A stretch of DNA of 64,000 bases from Betaproteobacteria bacterium (GTDB lineage: Bacteria; Pseudomonadota; Gammaproteobacteria; Burkholderiales; SG8-41): the NCBI GenBank assembly GCA_016868035.1, contig VGID01000007.1:1-64000 (forward strand). Direction: 5' to 3'. Below, piece by piece: positions 43,590-59,130 of the stretch; positions within the stretch are counted from its first letter, which is position 1, and each line of letters begins with the position of its first letter. Position numbers and translations under genes: made by a program. The notes beneath the pieces are model-generated. The model saw only the letters and a program-made list of their open reading frames with translations, made no database searches and had not been told where the DNA came from.

Positions 43590-45452
43590 TCAGGCTGCGA
43601 CCTCCGCCGCGCTCGTCACCAGCTGCTGGCATACCTCCACCGCCTCGGGGGCGTTGTCCGCATAGCCGTCGGCGCCCACTTCCTTGGCGAATTCCCGCGT
43701 CACCGGCGCGCCTCCCACGATCACCGGGATCTTCAGCCCTTCCTGCTTGATCTTCTCGATGATCAGCTTCATGAACGGCATCGTGGTCGTGAGCAGCGCG
43801 GAGAGCCCGATCACGTCGGCATTCACCTGCTTCGCGGTCTCGATGATCTTCTCGGCCTTGGTGTTGACGCCGAGATCCACAACCTTGAACCCGGCCCCCT
43901 CCAGCATCATGCCGACGAGATTCTTGCCGATGTCGTGGAGATCGCCGAATACGGTGGCCATGACCACGGTTCCCTTGGGCTTGGATTTCCTCTGCGTCAG
44001 GATCGGCTTCAGGACCTCGAGGCCGGCCTTCATCGCCTTCGCCGCCATGAGCATCTCGGGCACGAAGAACTCGCCCGCCGCGAACAAATCGCCGACCCGG
44101 CCCATCGGCGGGATCAACCCCTGGTCGAGTATGTCCTGGACCGGCTCGCCGGCCGCGAGGGCGTCCTTGACGAGCTGGGTGCAGCGGTTGCCGTCGAACT
44201 CCATGACGGAGTCGTAGATGTCCTGGTAAATCTGCTTGCGCCCGGCTCTTTGCTGGTCCTCTTCCAGCGACTTCACCCCCATCCCCATGAAGCCCTTTCC
44301 GCCCGCGGCCTCGGGCGCGATGCTGTCGGGTCCGCTGAACACCTGGCCGGCATAGGGCCGGTCCCCCTCCCGGAAGCGCTTCACCGCTTCGACGGCGATC
44401 CGCACGTGCTCCGCCGGTGTCTGGGCGCTGAAGCTGCAGAAATAGAGGAAGAACTTCTTGCCGTGCGGACCGCGGCTGCCGACCTCCATGTATTCGTGGA
44501 TGCGCTGCGTGATCTGCTCGGGCGTGCCTTTCTGCAGGATCAGGGTGCCCACGCCGAAGCTCAGCGCGCAGCCTTTCTTGTCCGCGTACGCGCGGGCGCG
44601 CTCGGTGCCGACGCGAAAGCAGTCCGGGTCCTGGATCTTGAGGTATTGCGGCGTCACTTCCAGCTTCGTGTCCCAGAACTTCTCGGCCTCCGCGGCGAAG
44701 GAATCGCCCCACCAGTTGTCGCAACGGATTCCCGGCCCGTTCCCGCACAGCTTGCGCAGCTTCATCAGGTACGGCACCGAGAATTCGTAGAGCATGTCCT
44801 CGGTGATGAAGGGCAGCGAGCCGACCGCGTCCTTGCCGTTGGCAATCGTCGCGTCGGGAAGAACCTTGAAATAGGCCTGGATGTAGGGTGCGAGCACCTC
44901 CTCGACGATGAAGTCCATCAGCTTGTGGACGAACTTCGGATTCTCCTGAATCGCGACCACCAGCTTTTCGAACTGCAGGAGCTGGGCCGCCAGGTTGATC
45001 GGCGCGCAATAGTGGATGTGGTGGGTGAATCCGCTCAGTTCCTTGCAGATCTGCAGCGCCTCGAGAACCCATGGCATGCGGCCGGCCTTGAACGGGTCGG
45101 GCGCCTTGAGCCGCGCGAGGTCCTTCTCGTCACGGATGACCGGATGGGTGTTGTCGAGCGCGGGATAGAGTTCGTCGAACCAGGCCATCTGCCCGCCGAG
45201 GGCCTCGGCCTCGACCGAATAGACGTCCCAGACGAGATCGGGGACATCGAGCCCGAATTCCTTCTGCACGCTCAGGTTGCCGCGCACGAACACCTCCGGG
45301 TCGCTGAAGAACTTGCGCCCGTTGATCCCGCGATGCTTCATGCAGAACTCGGCCATCTGCGTGGTGACGGGAATGAAATCCGCGTCGCCGCCGTCCATGA
45401 TGGTCTTGTACTGCCTCACGCCTTCGCTGAAATCGAACTCGTACCCGGACAT
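43590..45452 (-). CDS. CmuA-like fusion: UroD-type methyltransferase plus corrinoid-binding domain
   Basis: The protein is 620 residues from the ATG at 45452 (GAGGAG 7 bases upstream), the same size class as chloromethane methyltransferase CmuA. Residues 1-370 are a uroporphyrinogen-decarboxylase/MtaA-like TIM barrel; Cys244 (GIRCDNWWGDS) and Cys339 (YFCSFSAQTP) are candidate zinc ligands. Residues about 405-495 are a methionine-synthase-type helical cap (MGRVGDLFAAGEFFVPEMLM). Residues 496-615 are the B12 Rossmann domain, with His506 in GDLHDIGKNLV as axial ligand, SALLTTTM and VGGAPVT. It should demethylate a small substrate onto its own corrinoid. It is first in the cluster. Confidence 0.9.
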   Translation of the reverse strand: MSGYEFDFSEGVRQYKTIMDGGDADFIPVTTQMAEFCMKHRGINGRKFFSDPEVFVRGNLSVQKEFGLDVPDLVWDVYSVEAEALGGQMAWFDELYPALDNTHPVIRDEKDLARLKAPDPFKAGRMPWVLEALQICKELSGFTHHIHYCAPINLAAQLLQFEKLVVAIQENPKFVHKLMDFIVEEVLAPYIQAYFKVLPDATIANGKDAVGSLPFITEDMLYEFSVPYLMKLRKLCGNGPGIRCDNWWGDSFAAEAEKFWDTKLEVTPQYLKIQDPDCFRVGTERARAYADKKGCALSFGVGTLILQKGTPEQITQRIHEYMEVGSRGPHGKKFFLYFCSFSAQTPAEHVRIAVEAVKRFREGDRPYAGQVFSGPDSIAPEAAGGKGFMGMGVKSLEEDQQRAGRKQIYQDIYDSVMEFDGNRCTQLVKDALAAGEPVQDILDQGLIPPMGRVGDLFAAGEFFVPEMLMAAKAMKAGLEVLKPILTQRKSKPKGTVVMATVFGDLHDIGKNLVGMMLEGAGFKVVDLGVNTKAEKIIETAKQVNADVIGLSALLTTTMPFMKLIIEKIKQEGLKIPVIVGGAPVTREFAKEVGADGYADNAPEAVEVCQQLVTSAAEVAA

Positions 45453-46284
45453 CTCGACTCTCCTCACAGACATATACCCGGCCGTGCAAGCGCGGGCCGC
45501 ACGCGTGGCGGCGCGCCAGCTGGCATCGGAAAGTATGCGGTTACGGGAATGCAGGCTTTCGGCATGCACAGCCCTCTCGTCCCCAAAGGAACCGAACCAA
45601 GGAACGAAAGGGCTGGGACGGAGAACCGTCTTCGGAAAGCCCGTTAAGCGCGCTTTGTATCGGGATCGGGCCGGAAAATCACCTGACTTCCGGCGCGTCC
45701 AAGCCGCTTCGGCAACTGGAATCATAGGTTAGTGGATCGGCCTGGTTCCGTCAAGAGACCGGCGACACGCGGCCTCGAAGCGCGCGCGTGCCGCGACCGA
45801 ATTCACGGACTTCCCCGCATGGGCAGAATCGTCCGCCGCGCCACGCGGATCGACTTCCCAATTCCGTTCCTTGGCGCAATCGCGGACCCGTGAACGCGAT
45901 CGCGGTGCGCCATCCTTGCCCCGGCCCGATAATACCCTTGACCGTGTCAGGGGTTGTTGCCTAGAATCCAATCACTCCCCAGGATCGCTGCCGCGTTTGC
46001 GGCATGTCCGGCGGAAGTTACGGGCTCTTCCAACGCGGCGCCGCCGCTCCAGCCCTGTTTCAAATCATTCCGTACGGATCGGGCCGTCCATTGGCTGCGT
46101 CGCGCGTGAGTCACCGCGCGGCACGAGCGTTGTAACGAGGCGAGATCGTGCCGGGCGAAAGAAAAATGCGTGATCGGCCGTGTGAGGGTGCCACGAGCAT
46201 CAGGGACGGAAGCGTCGAGAAAGGGCGGTTGCAACCGTGCGGTTGCAAGCACACCGAAAACAAGGCGCCGAGGAGGAGCCGTTG
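45453..46284. other. Divergent regulatory region between the CmuA-like and phnC-like genes
   Basis: There is no supported gene in these 830 bp. The CmuA-like mRNA leader contains an inverted repeat AGCCCTCTCGTCCC / GGAACGAAAGGGCT (45570-45583 with 45601-45614). Nearer phnC there is a doubled GGTTGCAA (46225-46248). I looked for a cobalamin riboswitch in both orientations and found no convincing B12 box. Confidence 0.5.
45938..45967 (+). promoter_or_regulatory. Candidate sigma-70 promoter toward the phnCDEE-like operon
   Basis: TTGACC (45938-45943) and TAGAAT (45962-45967) are separated by 18 bp, close to consensus. It lies about 310 bp before phnC, leaving a long leader. The match is by eye only. 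Confidence 0.35.
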
Positions 46285-47109
46285 ATGTTACGCATCGAGG
46301 GGCTGACAAAGAAATTCGGCGAGCTCGTTGCCGTCGACAACCTGTCTTTCGAGGTGCCGACGGGACAGATGCTCGGGATTATCGGCCGCTCGGGCGCCGG
46401 CAAGTCCACGCTGCTCCGCATGATCAACCGGCTGGCCGACCCGACCAGCGGCCGCGTCCTGTGCGACGACGCTTTCGAACGCGAGGTCGACGTCTCCGCC
46501 CTCAAGGGGCGCCAGTTGACCTTCTGGCGACGGAAGTGCGCGATGGTGTTCCAGCAATTCAACCTGGTCGCTCGCCTCGATGTCCTGACGAATGTGCTGA
46601 TGGGACGCCTCAGCTATCAGCCGACCTATCGCTCGCTGCTGAAGATGTTCACGCCGCAGGAGCGCGCGCTCGCGGTCATGACGCTGGACCGGGTGGAAAT
46701 GGTCCCTTTCATCCTGCAACGCGCGGACACGCTTTCGGGCGGCCAGCAGCAGCGCGTCGCCATTGCGCGCGCGCTGGTGCAGGAGCCGAGAATCCTGCTC
46801 GCAGACGAGCCGATCGCCTCGCTCGATCCCCGCAGCGCAGCGCGGGTCATGGACATACTGCGCAGCATCAACCGCGAAGACGGCATCACCGTGATCTGCA
46901 ATCTGCACACCATCGATACGGCGCGCACCTATTGCGACCGGCTCCTCGGGATGCGCACGGGCCGGATCGTGTTCGACGGCCTGCCCGCGGCACTGGACCG
47001 GGATCGCATCCAGGAAATCTATGGTCGGGAAGGCGACGAGGAGGTTGACGAGACCGTCACCTCGACGGCCCTGCCTGGCAGCCGGATCGCACGAGCCGGG
47101 ACGCGATAG
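46285..47109 (+). CDS. phnC: Phosphonate-type ABC transporter ATP-binding protein
   Basis: The product is 274 residues from the ATG at 46285, with AGGAGGAG 6 bases upstream. It has Walker [11 protein letters not shown] (34-43), the signature [15 protein letters not shown], Walker [14 protein letters not shown] and the switch His in [11 protein letters not shown]. Sequence and gene order place it in the PhnC family that energises uptake of phosphonates, phosphite or related oxyanions. It is the first gene of a four-gene importer operon. Confidence 0.9.
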   Translation: MLRIEGLTKKFGELVAVDNLSFEVPTGQMLGIIGRSGAGKSTLLRMINRLADPTSGRVLCDDAFEREVDVSALKGRQLTFWRRKCAMVFQQFNLVARLDVLTNVLMGRLSYQPTYRSLLKMFTPQERALAVMTLDRVEMVPFILQRADTLSGGQQQRVAIARALVQEPRILLADEPIASLDPRSAARVMDILRSINREDGITVICNLHTIDTARTYCDRLLGMRTGRIVFDGLPAALDRDRIQEIYGREGDEEVDETVTSTALPGSRIARAGTR

Positions 47110-47239
47110 CGCAAGCCGGGACCGGCCCAATCCGCACGCGCGAGGAGAGACGAACATGAGAACTTGAGAGCGATCGGGAAAGACGGCAGCGCAAGATGTG
47201 CAACGATCACCTGTAGCACAGACGCGAGGAGAAATGACA

Positions 47240-48184
47240 ATGAGACCTGCAAAGACATTGATGTTGGTCCTGGCCTTGGCGATGTTCGTCGGCGGCAGCC
47301 TGTTCGTCAGCGACAGTGCGACTGCCCAGACGGCGTCCGACTGGCGCAAGCAATTCCCGAAATTCCGCTACGGCGTGCAGGCTGTCGAGACACAGGTGGC
47401 GGCCATGACGCGCTACAAGGGATTCGGGGAATACATAAAGAGGAAGTTCGGCCTCGAGCTCGAGCTCTTCCTCTCCGCGGAATACGCGGGCGTCATCCAG
47501 GCGATCGGCGCCAAGCAGCTCGAGGTGATGGACATGGGAGCCGCAGGCTACGCTGCAGCCTGGATCGAAACCAAGGGCGCGGTCGAGCCTCTGGTCGTTC
47601 CCACGAATCCCGATGGCACGATCGGGTACTACGCGGTTGCATTCGTGCGCTCCGACAGCCCGTTCAAGAGCCTCGACGATCTGAAAGGCAAGGTCTGGGC
47701 CTGGGTGGAGCCGAACTCTTCGTCCGGCTACGTCTTTCCTCTGGTGGGCTTCCGCAGGATGGGGCTCGAGCCCGAAAAGCATTTCGGCAAGGTCGTCTTT
47801 TCCGGGGGACACGAGCAAAGCATCATCGGCGTGCTCGACAAGGCCTACGATGGCGCCATCACCTGGACCAACGATGTCGAGAAGCACACGCGGGGCGGTC
47901 TGCACATGATGTTGAGCCGCGGCGTGCTCAAGAAGGAGGACATCCGGATCATCTGGGTCTCCGATCTCATCCCCAACCCGGTAATCGCGATCCGCTCCGA
48001 TCTGCCGAAGGAGATGAAAGACGAACTGCGGAACATGTTCCTCAACCTGCACAAGGACGACCCGAAGGTGTTCCGCGAGGTCGTGCGGGGCGAGTCGCAG
48101 GGCTACCGCGTGGTCGAGCATAAGGTCTATCAGATCGCGGTCGACCTGCGCCAGCAGCTCGCCAAGGAACGCCGCAAGAAGTAA
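47240..48184 (+). CDS. phnD: PhnD-family periplasmic substrate-binding protein
   Basis: The product is 314 residues with a clear signal peptide (MRPAKTLMLVLALAMFVGGS followed by LFVSDSATA). The PhnD fold shows in KFRYGVQAVETQVAAMTRYK, VMDMGAAGYAAAWIE, FKSLDDLKGKVWAWVEPNSS, SGYVFPL and FSGGHEQSIIGVLDKAYDGA. The ATG at 47240 is 8 bases from GAGGAG; an ATG at 47234 is too close. The anion-contacting residues of the true phosphonate binder are not obvious (NSSSGY replaces the usual STSG), so the ligand may differ. Adjacent to the corrinoid cluster, it may bring in the methylated substrate. Confidence 0.88.
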   Translation: MRPAKTLMLVLALAMFVGGSLFVSDSATAQTASDWRKQFPKFRYGVQAVETQVAAMTRYKGFGEYIKRKFGLELELFLSAEYAGVIQAIGAKQLEVMDMGAAGYAAAWIETKGAVEPLVVPTNPDGTIGYYAVAFVRSDSPFKSLDDLKGKVWAWVEPNSSSGYVFPLVGFRRMGLEPEKHFGKVVFSGGHEQSIIGVLDKAYDGAITWTNDVEKHTRGGLHMMLSRGVLKKEDIRIIWVSDLIPNPVIAIRSDLPKEMKDELRNMFLNLHKDDPKVFREVVRGESQGYRVVEHKVYQIAVDLRQQLAKERRKK

Positions 48185-48266
48185 CGGGGCGAGCGGCGAG
48201 CAACCATCGCGGCAGGGCGCGCAGCGTCGACGGGTGACGCTCGCGCCCTGCCGGGAGTAACGGTTT

Positions 48267-49142
48267 ATGCAGGCTGAGGCATCCAGCGCCCAGGTCAAGC
48301 GGTTCGAGGAGGAGTTCGCGCGCCTGCGCAAACAGCAGCGTCTCCAGCTGATCGGCTTTGCGATCGTCTTCCTCGTCGTATTCAAGTTCGCGGCCGATAT
48401 CAGCAACTTCACGCCGCAACGGCTTGCCGCCGGCCTGCCGCGGATTGGCGAATACCTGAGCTTCACGCTGCCAGAGATCCGGCTCACGAGCCTGTTCGGC
48501 GATGTCGCTTACTGGTATTACGGGTTTTTCCGCTGGCTGGGGCTCCTGTTCGACACCATTTTGATCGCGCTGATGGCGACCATCTTCGGCGCGATCGGCG
48601 GGTTCATTCTTTGTTTCGCGGCATCGCGCAACCTGGCTCCGCATTTCTGGGTGTATTTCGTTTTCCGGCGCCTTGCGGAAATCGCGCGCACCGTGCCGGA
48701 AATCGTCTATGCCCTGATCTTCGTCGTCTCTTTCGGCATCGGCCCGTTCGCCGGCTTTCTTGCGCTCAGCGTGCACGCGACCGGCGCGCTCGGAAAACTG
48801 TTCGCCGAAGCGAACGAGAACCTCGATGAGCGCCAGCTCGAAGGGGTGCGGGCCACGGGGGGTAACTGGTTCGAGGTCATCCGGTTCGCGGTGCTGCCCC
48901 AGGTCCTGCCCAATTTCATTACCTACACGCTGTGGCGCCTGGAACTCAGCATCCGCTCCGCGGCCATCGTCGGATTCGTGGGCGCGGGCGGGATCGGACA
49001 GGAGCTCTATCACGCCATCAGCTTCAATTACTACGAGGACGTGAGCGCGATCGTGCTGATGATCATCCTCACCATCACCATGATCGATCTCATCTGCGAA
49101 AAGATACGGCATCGCATCATCGGCAAGGAGAGCCTCCATTGA
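48267..49142 (+). CDS. phnE: PhnE-family ABC permease (first copy)
   Basis: The product is 291 residues. A charged N-terminus is followed by a hydrophobic anchor and five to six spans; the coupling loop reads NLDERQLEGVRATGGNWFEV with the following IRFAVLPQVLP. GGGAGTAAC precedes the ATG. It forms the membrane channel with the second PhnE. Its stop overlaps the next gene's TTG start. Confidence 0.9.
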   Translation: MQAEASSAQVKRFEEEFARLRKQQRLQLIGFAIVFLVVFKFAADISNFTPQRLAAGLPRIGEYLSFTLPEIRLTSLFGDVAYWYYGFFRWLGLLFDTILIALMATIFGAIGGFILCFAASRNLAPHFWVYFVFRRLAEIARTVPEIVYALIFVVSFGIGPFAGFLALSVHATGALGKLFAEANENLDERQLEGVRATGGNWFEVIRFAVLPQVLPNFITYTLWRLELSIRSAAIVGFVGAGGIGQELYHAISFNYYEDVSAIVLMIILTITMIDLICEKIRHRIIGKESLH

Positions 49143-50059
49143 GCCTGAGCGCGGCTGCTATTGATACCGGGCAACTCTCGGTGCTGCGCGAGCGCCACCC
49201 GCGCGCTTTTTCGCTAACGCCGCGCGAGCGCGCGATCCGGCTCGCGCTGTTGCTCGGACTGCTCGCGTTCGTGCTGTTCTGTCTGTATCGCTTCGACGTC
49301 ACGCCGGCCCGGATCATGAACGGCATGGACCGGTTCGGCAAGATCGCGGGAGCTCTGTTTCCACCGACGGCGAGGGATGTCTTCTGGGACTTGTTCAAGG
49401 CGATGATGGAAAGCGTCGCCATGGCCTTTCTCGGCACGCTGATCGCCGCCATCATCGCCGTGCCGCTCGGGTTTCTCGGCGCGCAAAATGTCCTGCCGAT
49501 CCGGCTCCTGCGCTTTCCGATCCGCCGCTCGTTCGACTTCCTGCGCGGGACGGACGCCCTCGTCTGGGCGCTCGTCTACGTGCGCGCCGTCGGGCTGGGT
49601 CCGCTCGCCGGAGTGCTCGCGATCGCGACCACGGACATCGGCATCTTCGCGAAGCTCTTCGCGGAAGCGATCGAGAATGTCGAGCGCAAGCAAGTCGAAG
49701 GCGTCCGCGCAGCCGGCGGCAGCGCGGTGAAGACGATGCGTTTCGGGATCCTCCCCCAGGTGCTTCCGATCATGCTGTCAAACGTGCTCTACATGTTCGA
49801 ATCCAACACCCGCTCCGCGACGATACTCGGGATCGTCGGGGCGGGCGGCATCGGCTTCGCATTGTCGGACCGCATCCGTGCCCACCTTTGGGACGAGGTC
49901 GGATTCATCATCATCATGATCATCGTCGTCGTCGCGCTGATCGATTTTCTCTCGCACATGCTGCGCACCAAGGTGATCAAGGCCGGCACCAACCGCCCCC
50001 TGGTGCTGACCGAGGATGCGCCTACCTTCTCGGACGCCGATCGCGGAAAATCAAGGTAG
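49139..50059 (+). CDS. phnE: PhnE-family ABC permease (second copy)
   Basis: The product is 306 residues starting at a TTG (49139) that overlaps the previous stop (TTGA), with AAGGAGAG 6-8 bases upstream. Its coupling loop, NVERKQVEGVRAAGGSAVKT then MRFGILPQVLP, closely parallels the first PhnE, so the two form a heterodimer. ESNTRSATILGIVGAGGIGF is the conserved late segment. It completes a full PhnCDEE importer. Confidence 0.9.
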   Translation: MSLSAAAIDTGQLSVLRERHPRAFSLTPRERAIRLALLLGLLAFVLFCLYRFDVTPARIMNGMDRFGKIAGALFPPTARDVFWDLFKAMMESVAMAFLGTLIAAIIAVPLGFLGAQNVLPIRLLRFPIRRSFDFLRGTDALVWALVYVRAVGLGPLAGVLAIATTDIGIFAKLFAEAIENVERKQVEGVRAAGGSAVKTMRFGILPQVLPIMLSNVLYMFESNTRSATILGIVGAGGIGFALSDRIRAHLWDEVGFIIIMIIVVVALIDFLSHMLRTKVIKAGTNRPLVLTEDAPTFSDADRGKSR

Positions 50060-50093
50060 ACTAAAGGAATCCTGCGCGGGGAAGGAAACGAAC

Positions 50094-50756
50094 GTGGCCG
50101 TACCCAGGGAATTCGCGCTGTTCCGCCGCACGAAGGCGCTCGAGAACGAGATCGACGAGTTTCTCGACAAGCTCTCGGAAGGCGCGCTCTCGTTCCGGAT
50201 CGCCGTGCAGACCTATCTCGCGCACGGCCGGACCCCGGCGTTCGAGGAAAAGCTCGCCCAGGTCAACGCGCTGGAGAGCAGCGCCGACCACCTGCGGCGC
50301 TCGATCGAGATCAAGCTCTATTCGCAGACGCTCATCCCCGAATCACGCGGGGACGTGCTCGGGCTTCTCGAGACGCTGGACTCGGTCATGAATCTGATGG
50401 AAGGCGCCCTGTGGGCGTTCTCGATCGAAACTCCGGAGATTCCCGAGCCGTTCCGGGCCGACTACAACAACTTGACCGACATGACGGTCCATTGCGTGGA
50501 TGCGCTGACGCAGAGCGCGCGCGCCTTCTTCCGCAATATCGAGGCCGTTGCCGATCACAACCACAAGGTCATGTTCTTCGAGAAGGAAGCCGACAAGATC
50601 AGCACCAAGTTGAAGCGCGCGGTCTTCGAATCGAGCCTCGCCTTGCCGGCCAAGATGCAGCTGCGCTATTTCGTCGAGAAGATCGACGACATTGCCGACC
50701 GCGCCGAGGACGTGGCGGACCGGCTGGCGATCTACACCATCAAGCGCACGGTATGA
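50094..50756 (+). CDS. DUF47 / PhoU-like phosphate transport regulator
   Basis: The product is 220 residues from a GTG at 50094, with GAAGGA 7 bases upstream. It is an all-helical PhoU-like protein: RRTKALENEIDEFLDKLSEG, LIPESRGDVLGLLETLDSVM and FVEKIDDIADRAEDVADRLA. DUF47 genes usually sit just before pit and are thought to regulate the permease. It follows the second phnE by 34 bp and precedes pit by 15 bp, so transcription may continue from the importer operon. Confidence 0.9.
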   Translation: MAVPREFALFRRTKALENEIDEFLDKLSEGALSFRIAVQTYLAHGRTPAFEEKLAQVNALESSADHLRRSIEIKLYSQTLIPESRGDVLGLLETLDSVMNLMEGALWAFSIETPEIPEPFRADYNNLTDMTVHCVDALTQSARAFFRNIEAVADHNHKVMFFEKEADKISTKLKRAVFESSLALPAKMQLRYFVEKIDDIADRAEDVADRLAIYTIKRTV

Positions 50757-50771
50757 CCGGGCACCGCGCCC

Positions 50772-51863
50772 ATGGACATATCGGCCTTCATCTTCCTCAG
50801 CAGCGGACTGTTTTTCGGCTGGGCCCTCGGCGCCAATAATCTCGCCAACGTATTCGGCACGGCCGTCGGCACGCGCATGATCCGTTTCACCACGGCCGCG
50901 GCGATCGGCGCCGTATTCGTGGTGCTCGGCGCAGTCATCAGCGGCAGCGGCACTTCCGAGACGGTGGGAAAACTGGGTTCGATCGACGCCCCCGCCGGCG
51001 CCTTCATGGCCGCGCTGGCGGCGGCCGTCGCGGTGTTCATGATGACGCGCGCCGGCTTGCCGGTCTCGACCACCGCGGCGATCGTCGGGGCGGTCGTCGG
51101 CTGGAACCTGTTCAGCGAAACCTGGCCTGATCTCGATTCACTGAGGAGCATCCTGATCGGACTCGTCGTGGGCCCGGTGCTGGCCGCGGGATTCGCGATG
51201 GTTCTCTTCGTCGCCACCCGGGCGGCTCTGGCGGCGGCGAAGGTTCATATGGTGCGCCTCGACATGTACACCCGCCTGGGACTGATCGTGGCCGGCGCCT
51301 TGGGGGCCTACAGCCTGGGAGCGAGCAATGTCGCCAATGTCGTCGGCGTATTCATCGAGACCTCGCCCTTCACGCCGTTCACCATCGATGGCTTTCTGAC
51401 CATCACGCCGGCGCAGCAGCTGGCCGTGCTGGGCGGGCTGTCCATCGCAATCGGCGCCTGCACCTATTCCGGCAAGGTCATGCACACCGTGGGCGCGGGG
51501 CTGTTCACCCTTTCCCCGGTCGCTGCCTGGGTGGTGGTGATGGCGCACTCGATCGTGCTCATCCTGTTCGCATCGAGGAACCTCGAAGCGGTGCTCGCGG
51601 GCCTGGGCCTGCCGACGATCCCGCTGGTGCCGATCTCGAGTACGGAGGCCATCATCGGCGCCGTGATCGGTGTCGCGCTGGTCAAGGAAGCCCACAACAT
51701 CCGTTGGTACGTGCTGGCGCGGATCACCGTGGGCTGGGTCATGACCCCGGTGATTGCCGCGGTCATCTGCTTCGTGGGCCTGTTCTTCCTGCAGAACGTG
51801 TTCAACCAGGAAGTCTACCTTCCGGCCGTCGGCGACGCGGTCGAGACGCACCAGCCCGGCTGA
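50772..51863 (+). CDS. pit: PiT-family inorganic phosphate transporter
   Basis: This 363-residue membrane protein has the duplicated PiT signature: GANNLANVFGTAVGTR in the N-terminal half and GASNVANVVGVFIETS in the C-terminal half. About ten spans are visible. It is a low-affinity metal-phosphate symporter. Pairing with DUF47 is standard. Its place behind a PhnCDEE importer could mean a combined phosphate or oxyanion uptake unit, or chance adjacency. Confidence 0.93.
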   Translation: MDISAFIFLSSGLFFGWALGANNLANVFGTAVGTRMIRFTTAAAIGAVFVVLGAVISGSGTSETVGKLGSIDAPAGAFMAALAAAVAVFMMTRAGLPVSTTAAIVGAVVGWNLFSETWPDLDSLRSILIGLVVGPVLAAGFAMVLFVATRAALAAAKVHMVRLDMYTRLGLIVAGALGAYSLGASNVANVVGVFIETSPFTPFTIDGFLTITPAQQLAVLGGLSIAIGACTYSGKVMHTVGAGLFTLSPVAAWVVVMAHSIVLILFASRNLEAVLAGLGLPTIPLVPISSTEAIIGAVIGVALVKEAHNIRWYVLARITVGWVMTPVIAAVICFVGLFFLQNVFNQEVYLPAVGDAVETHQPG

Positions 51864-51953
51864 CCTCCGCGCGGCGCAGCACTTGCGACCGCTACCGTCA
51901 GAGGCTGTTCAGTCCGGTCCGGTCCGGTACCACGCGCTCGGCAACGGCGAATG

Positions 51954-52256
51954 TCAAGGCTTGCCCCGCTCCCGCAGCGGCGCCTCATCCACGATCTGGA
52001 AGAAGACTTCGTCGTGCTTGACCATGCCAAGTTCGCTCCGGGCCCGCTCCTCGATCGCATCGAGCCCGGTCTTGAGATCGCGCACCTCGGCATCGAGCGC
52101 GTTGTTGCGCGCCCGCAGCTGGCGATTGATTTCGCGCTGCCCCTGGATCTGCTGCTCCACCTCCCACACCCGCAGCCAACCGCCCTTTCCAAACCAGAGG
52201 GGATACTGGATCAGCAGGACCAGCGCCGCGAGCACGAGGCCAAGCAGCCGCATCAT
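51954..52256 (-). CDS. ftsB: Cell division protein FtsB
   Basis: This 100-residue bitopic protein has one N-terminal span ([19 protein letters not shown]), a coiled coil ([20 protein letters not shown]) and the FtsB/DivIC tail [18 protein letters not shown]. It belongs to the FtsQBL complex of the divisome. Its position after eno is conserved in Betaproteobacteria. Confidence 0.93.
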   Translation of the reverse strand: MMRLLGLVLAALVLLIQYPLWFGKGGWLRVWEVEQQIQGQREINRQLRARNNALDAEVRDLKTGLDAIEERARSELGMVKHDEVFFQIVDEAPLRERGKP

Positions 52257-52383
52257 GAATGCGGGCGGCCGACAGACGAGGCGAGAGAGAGGCTACCCAA
52301 CCTGACACGAGAACCGCAATTCGGTGCCACGCCTCTCTCCTCTCCGCTGTCTCCTCTCCCTTCTCTTTCGTCGCCTTTCCGCG

Positions 52384-54547
<2,164 letters not shown>

Positions 54548-54809
54548 CGGCCCCGTCCCCGCCTAGCCGCGGGCCTCGCGCTGCTGCCCGCCCCCGGCGC
54601 TGCGCGCCCGCCGAGTCCGCAGCGCCCCGCTATCAGGAACAGGGGCTGATCCAGTCCCGCCTGGAACCCGCAGAGCTTCATCGGCCCCGTCCCCGCCTAG
54701 CCGCGGGTCTCGCGCTGCGGCCCGCCCCCGGCGCTGCGCGCCCGCCGCGCTCCGGCGGCGACGGAGTCCAGGAGGTTCGTCGCGGGCGCAGGGGCATGAT
54801 TCGAGGTCC

Positions 54810-59055
<4,246 letters not shown>

Positions 59056-59130
59056 GATGGACGCTTATGATTTGTGCCGGTCGCCAAAACACGTTATTTT
59101 ACCGGCAAACTTCATTGCTGGCAGTTCTCG

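Noticed and set aside
42969..45647. Very long plus-strand open frame (about 890 codons) opposite the CmuA-like and MTHFR genes
   Set aside because: It is a GC-bias shadow of the real minus-strand genes, with no domains and His/Arg/Leu-rich composition.
45453..46284. Cobalamin riboswitch controlling the corrinoid cluster
   Set aside because: I looked on both strands for a B12-box-like sequence with the surrounding stems and found none that convinced me. A covariance-model search would settle it.
46285..50059. Phosphonate catabolism operon
   Set aside because: Only transporter genes are present. No C-P lyase, phosphonatase or phosphite dehydrogenase gene is visible.
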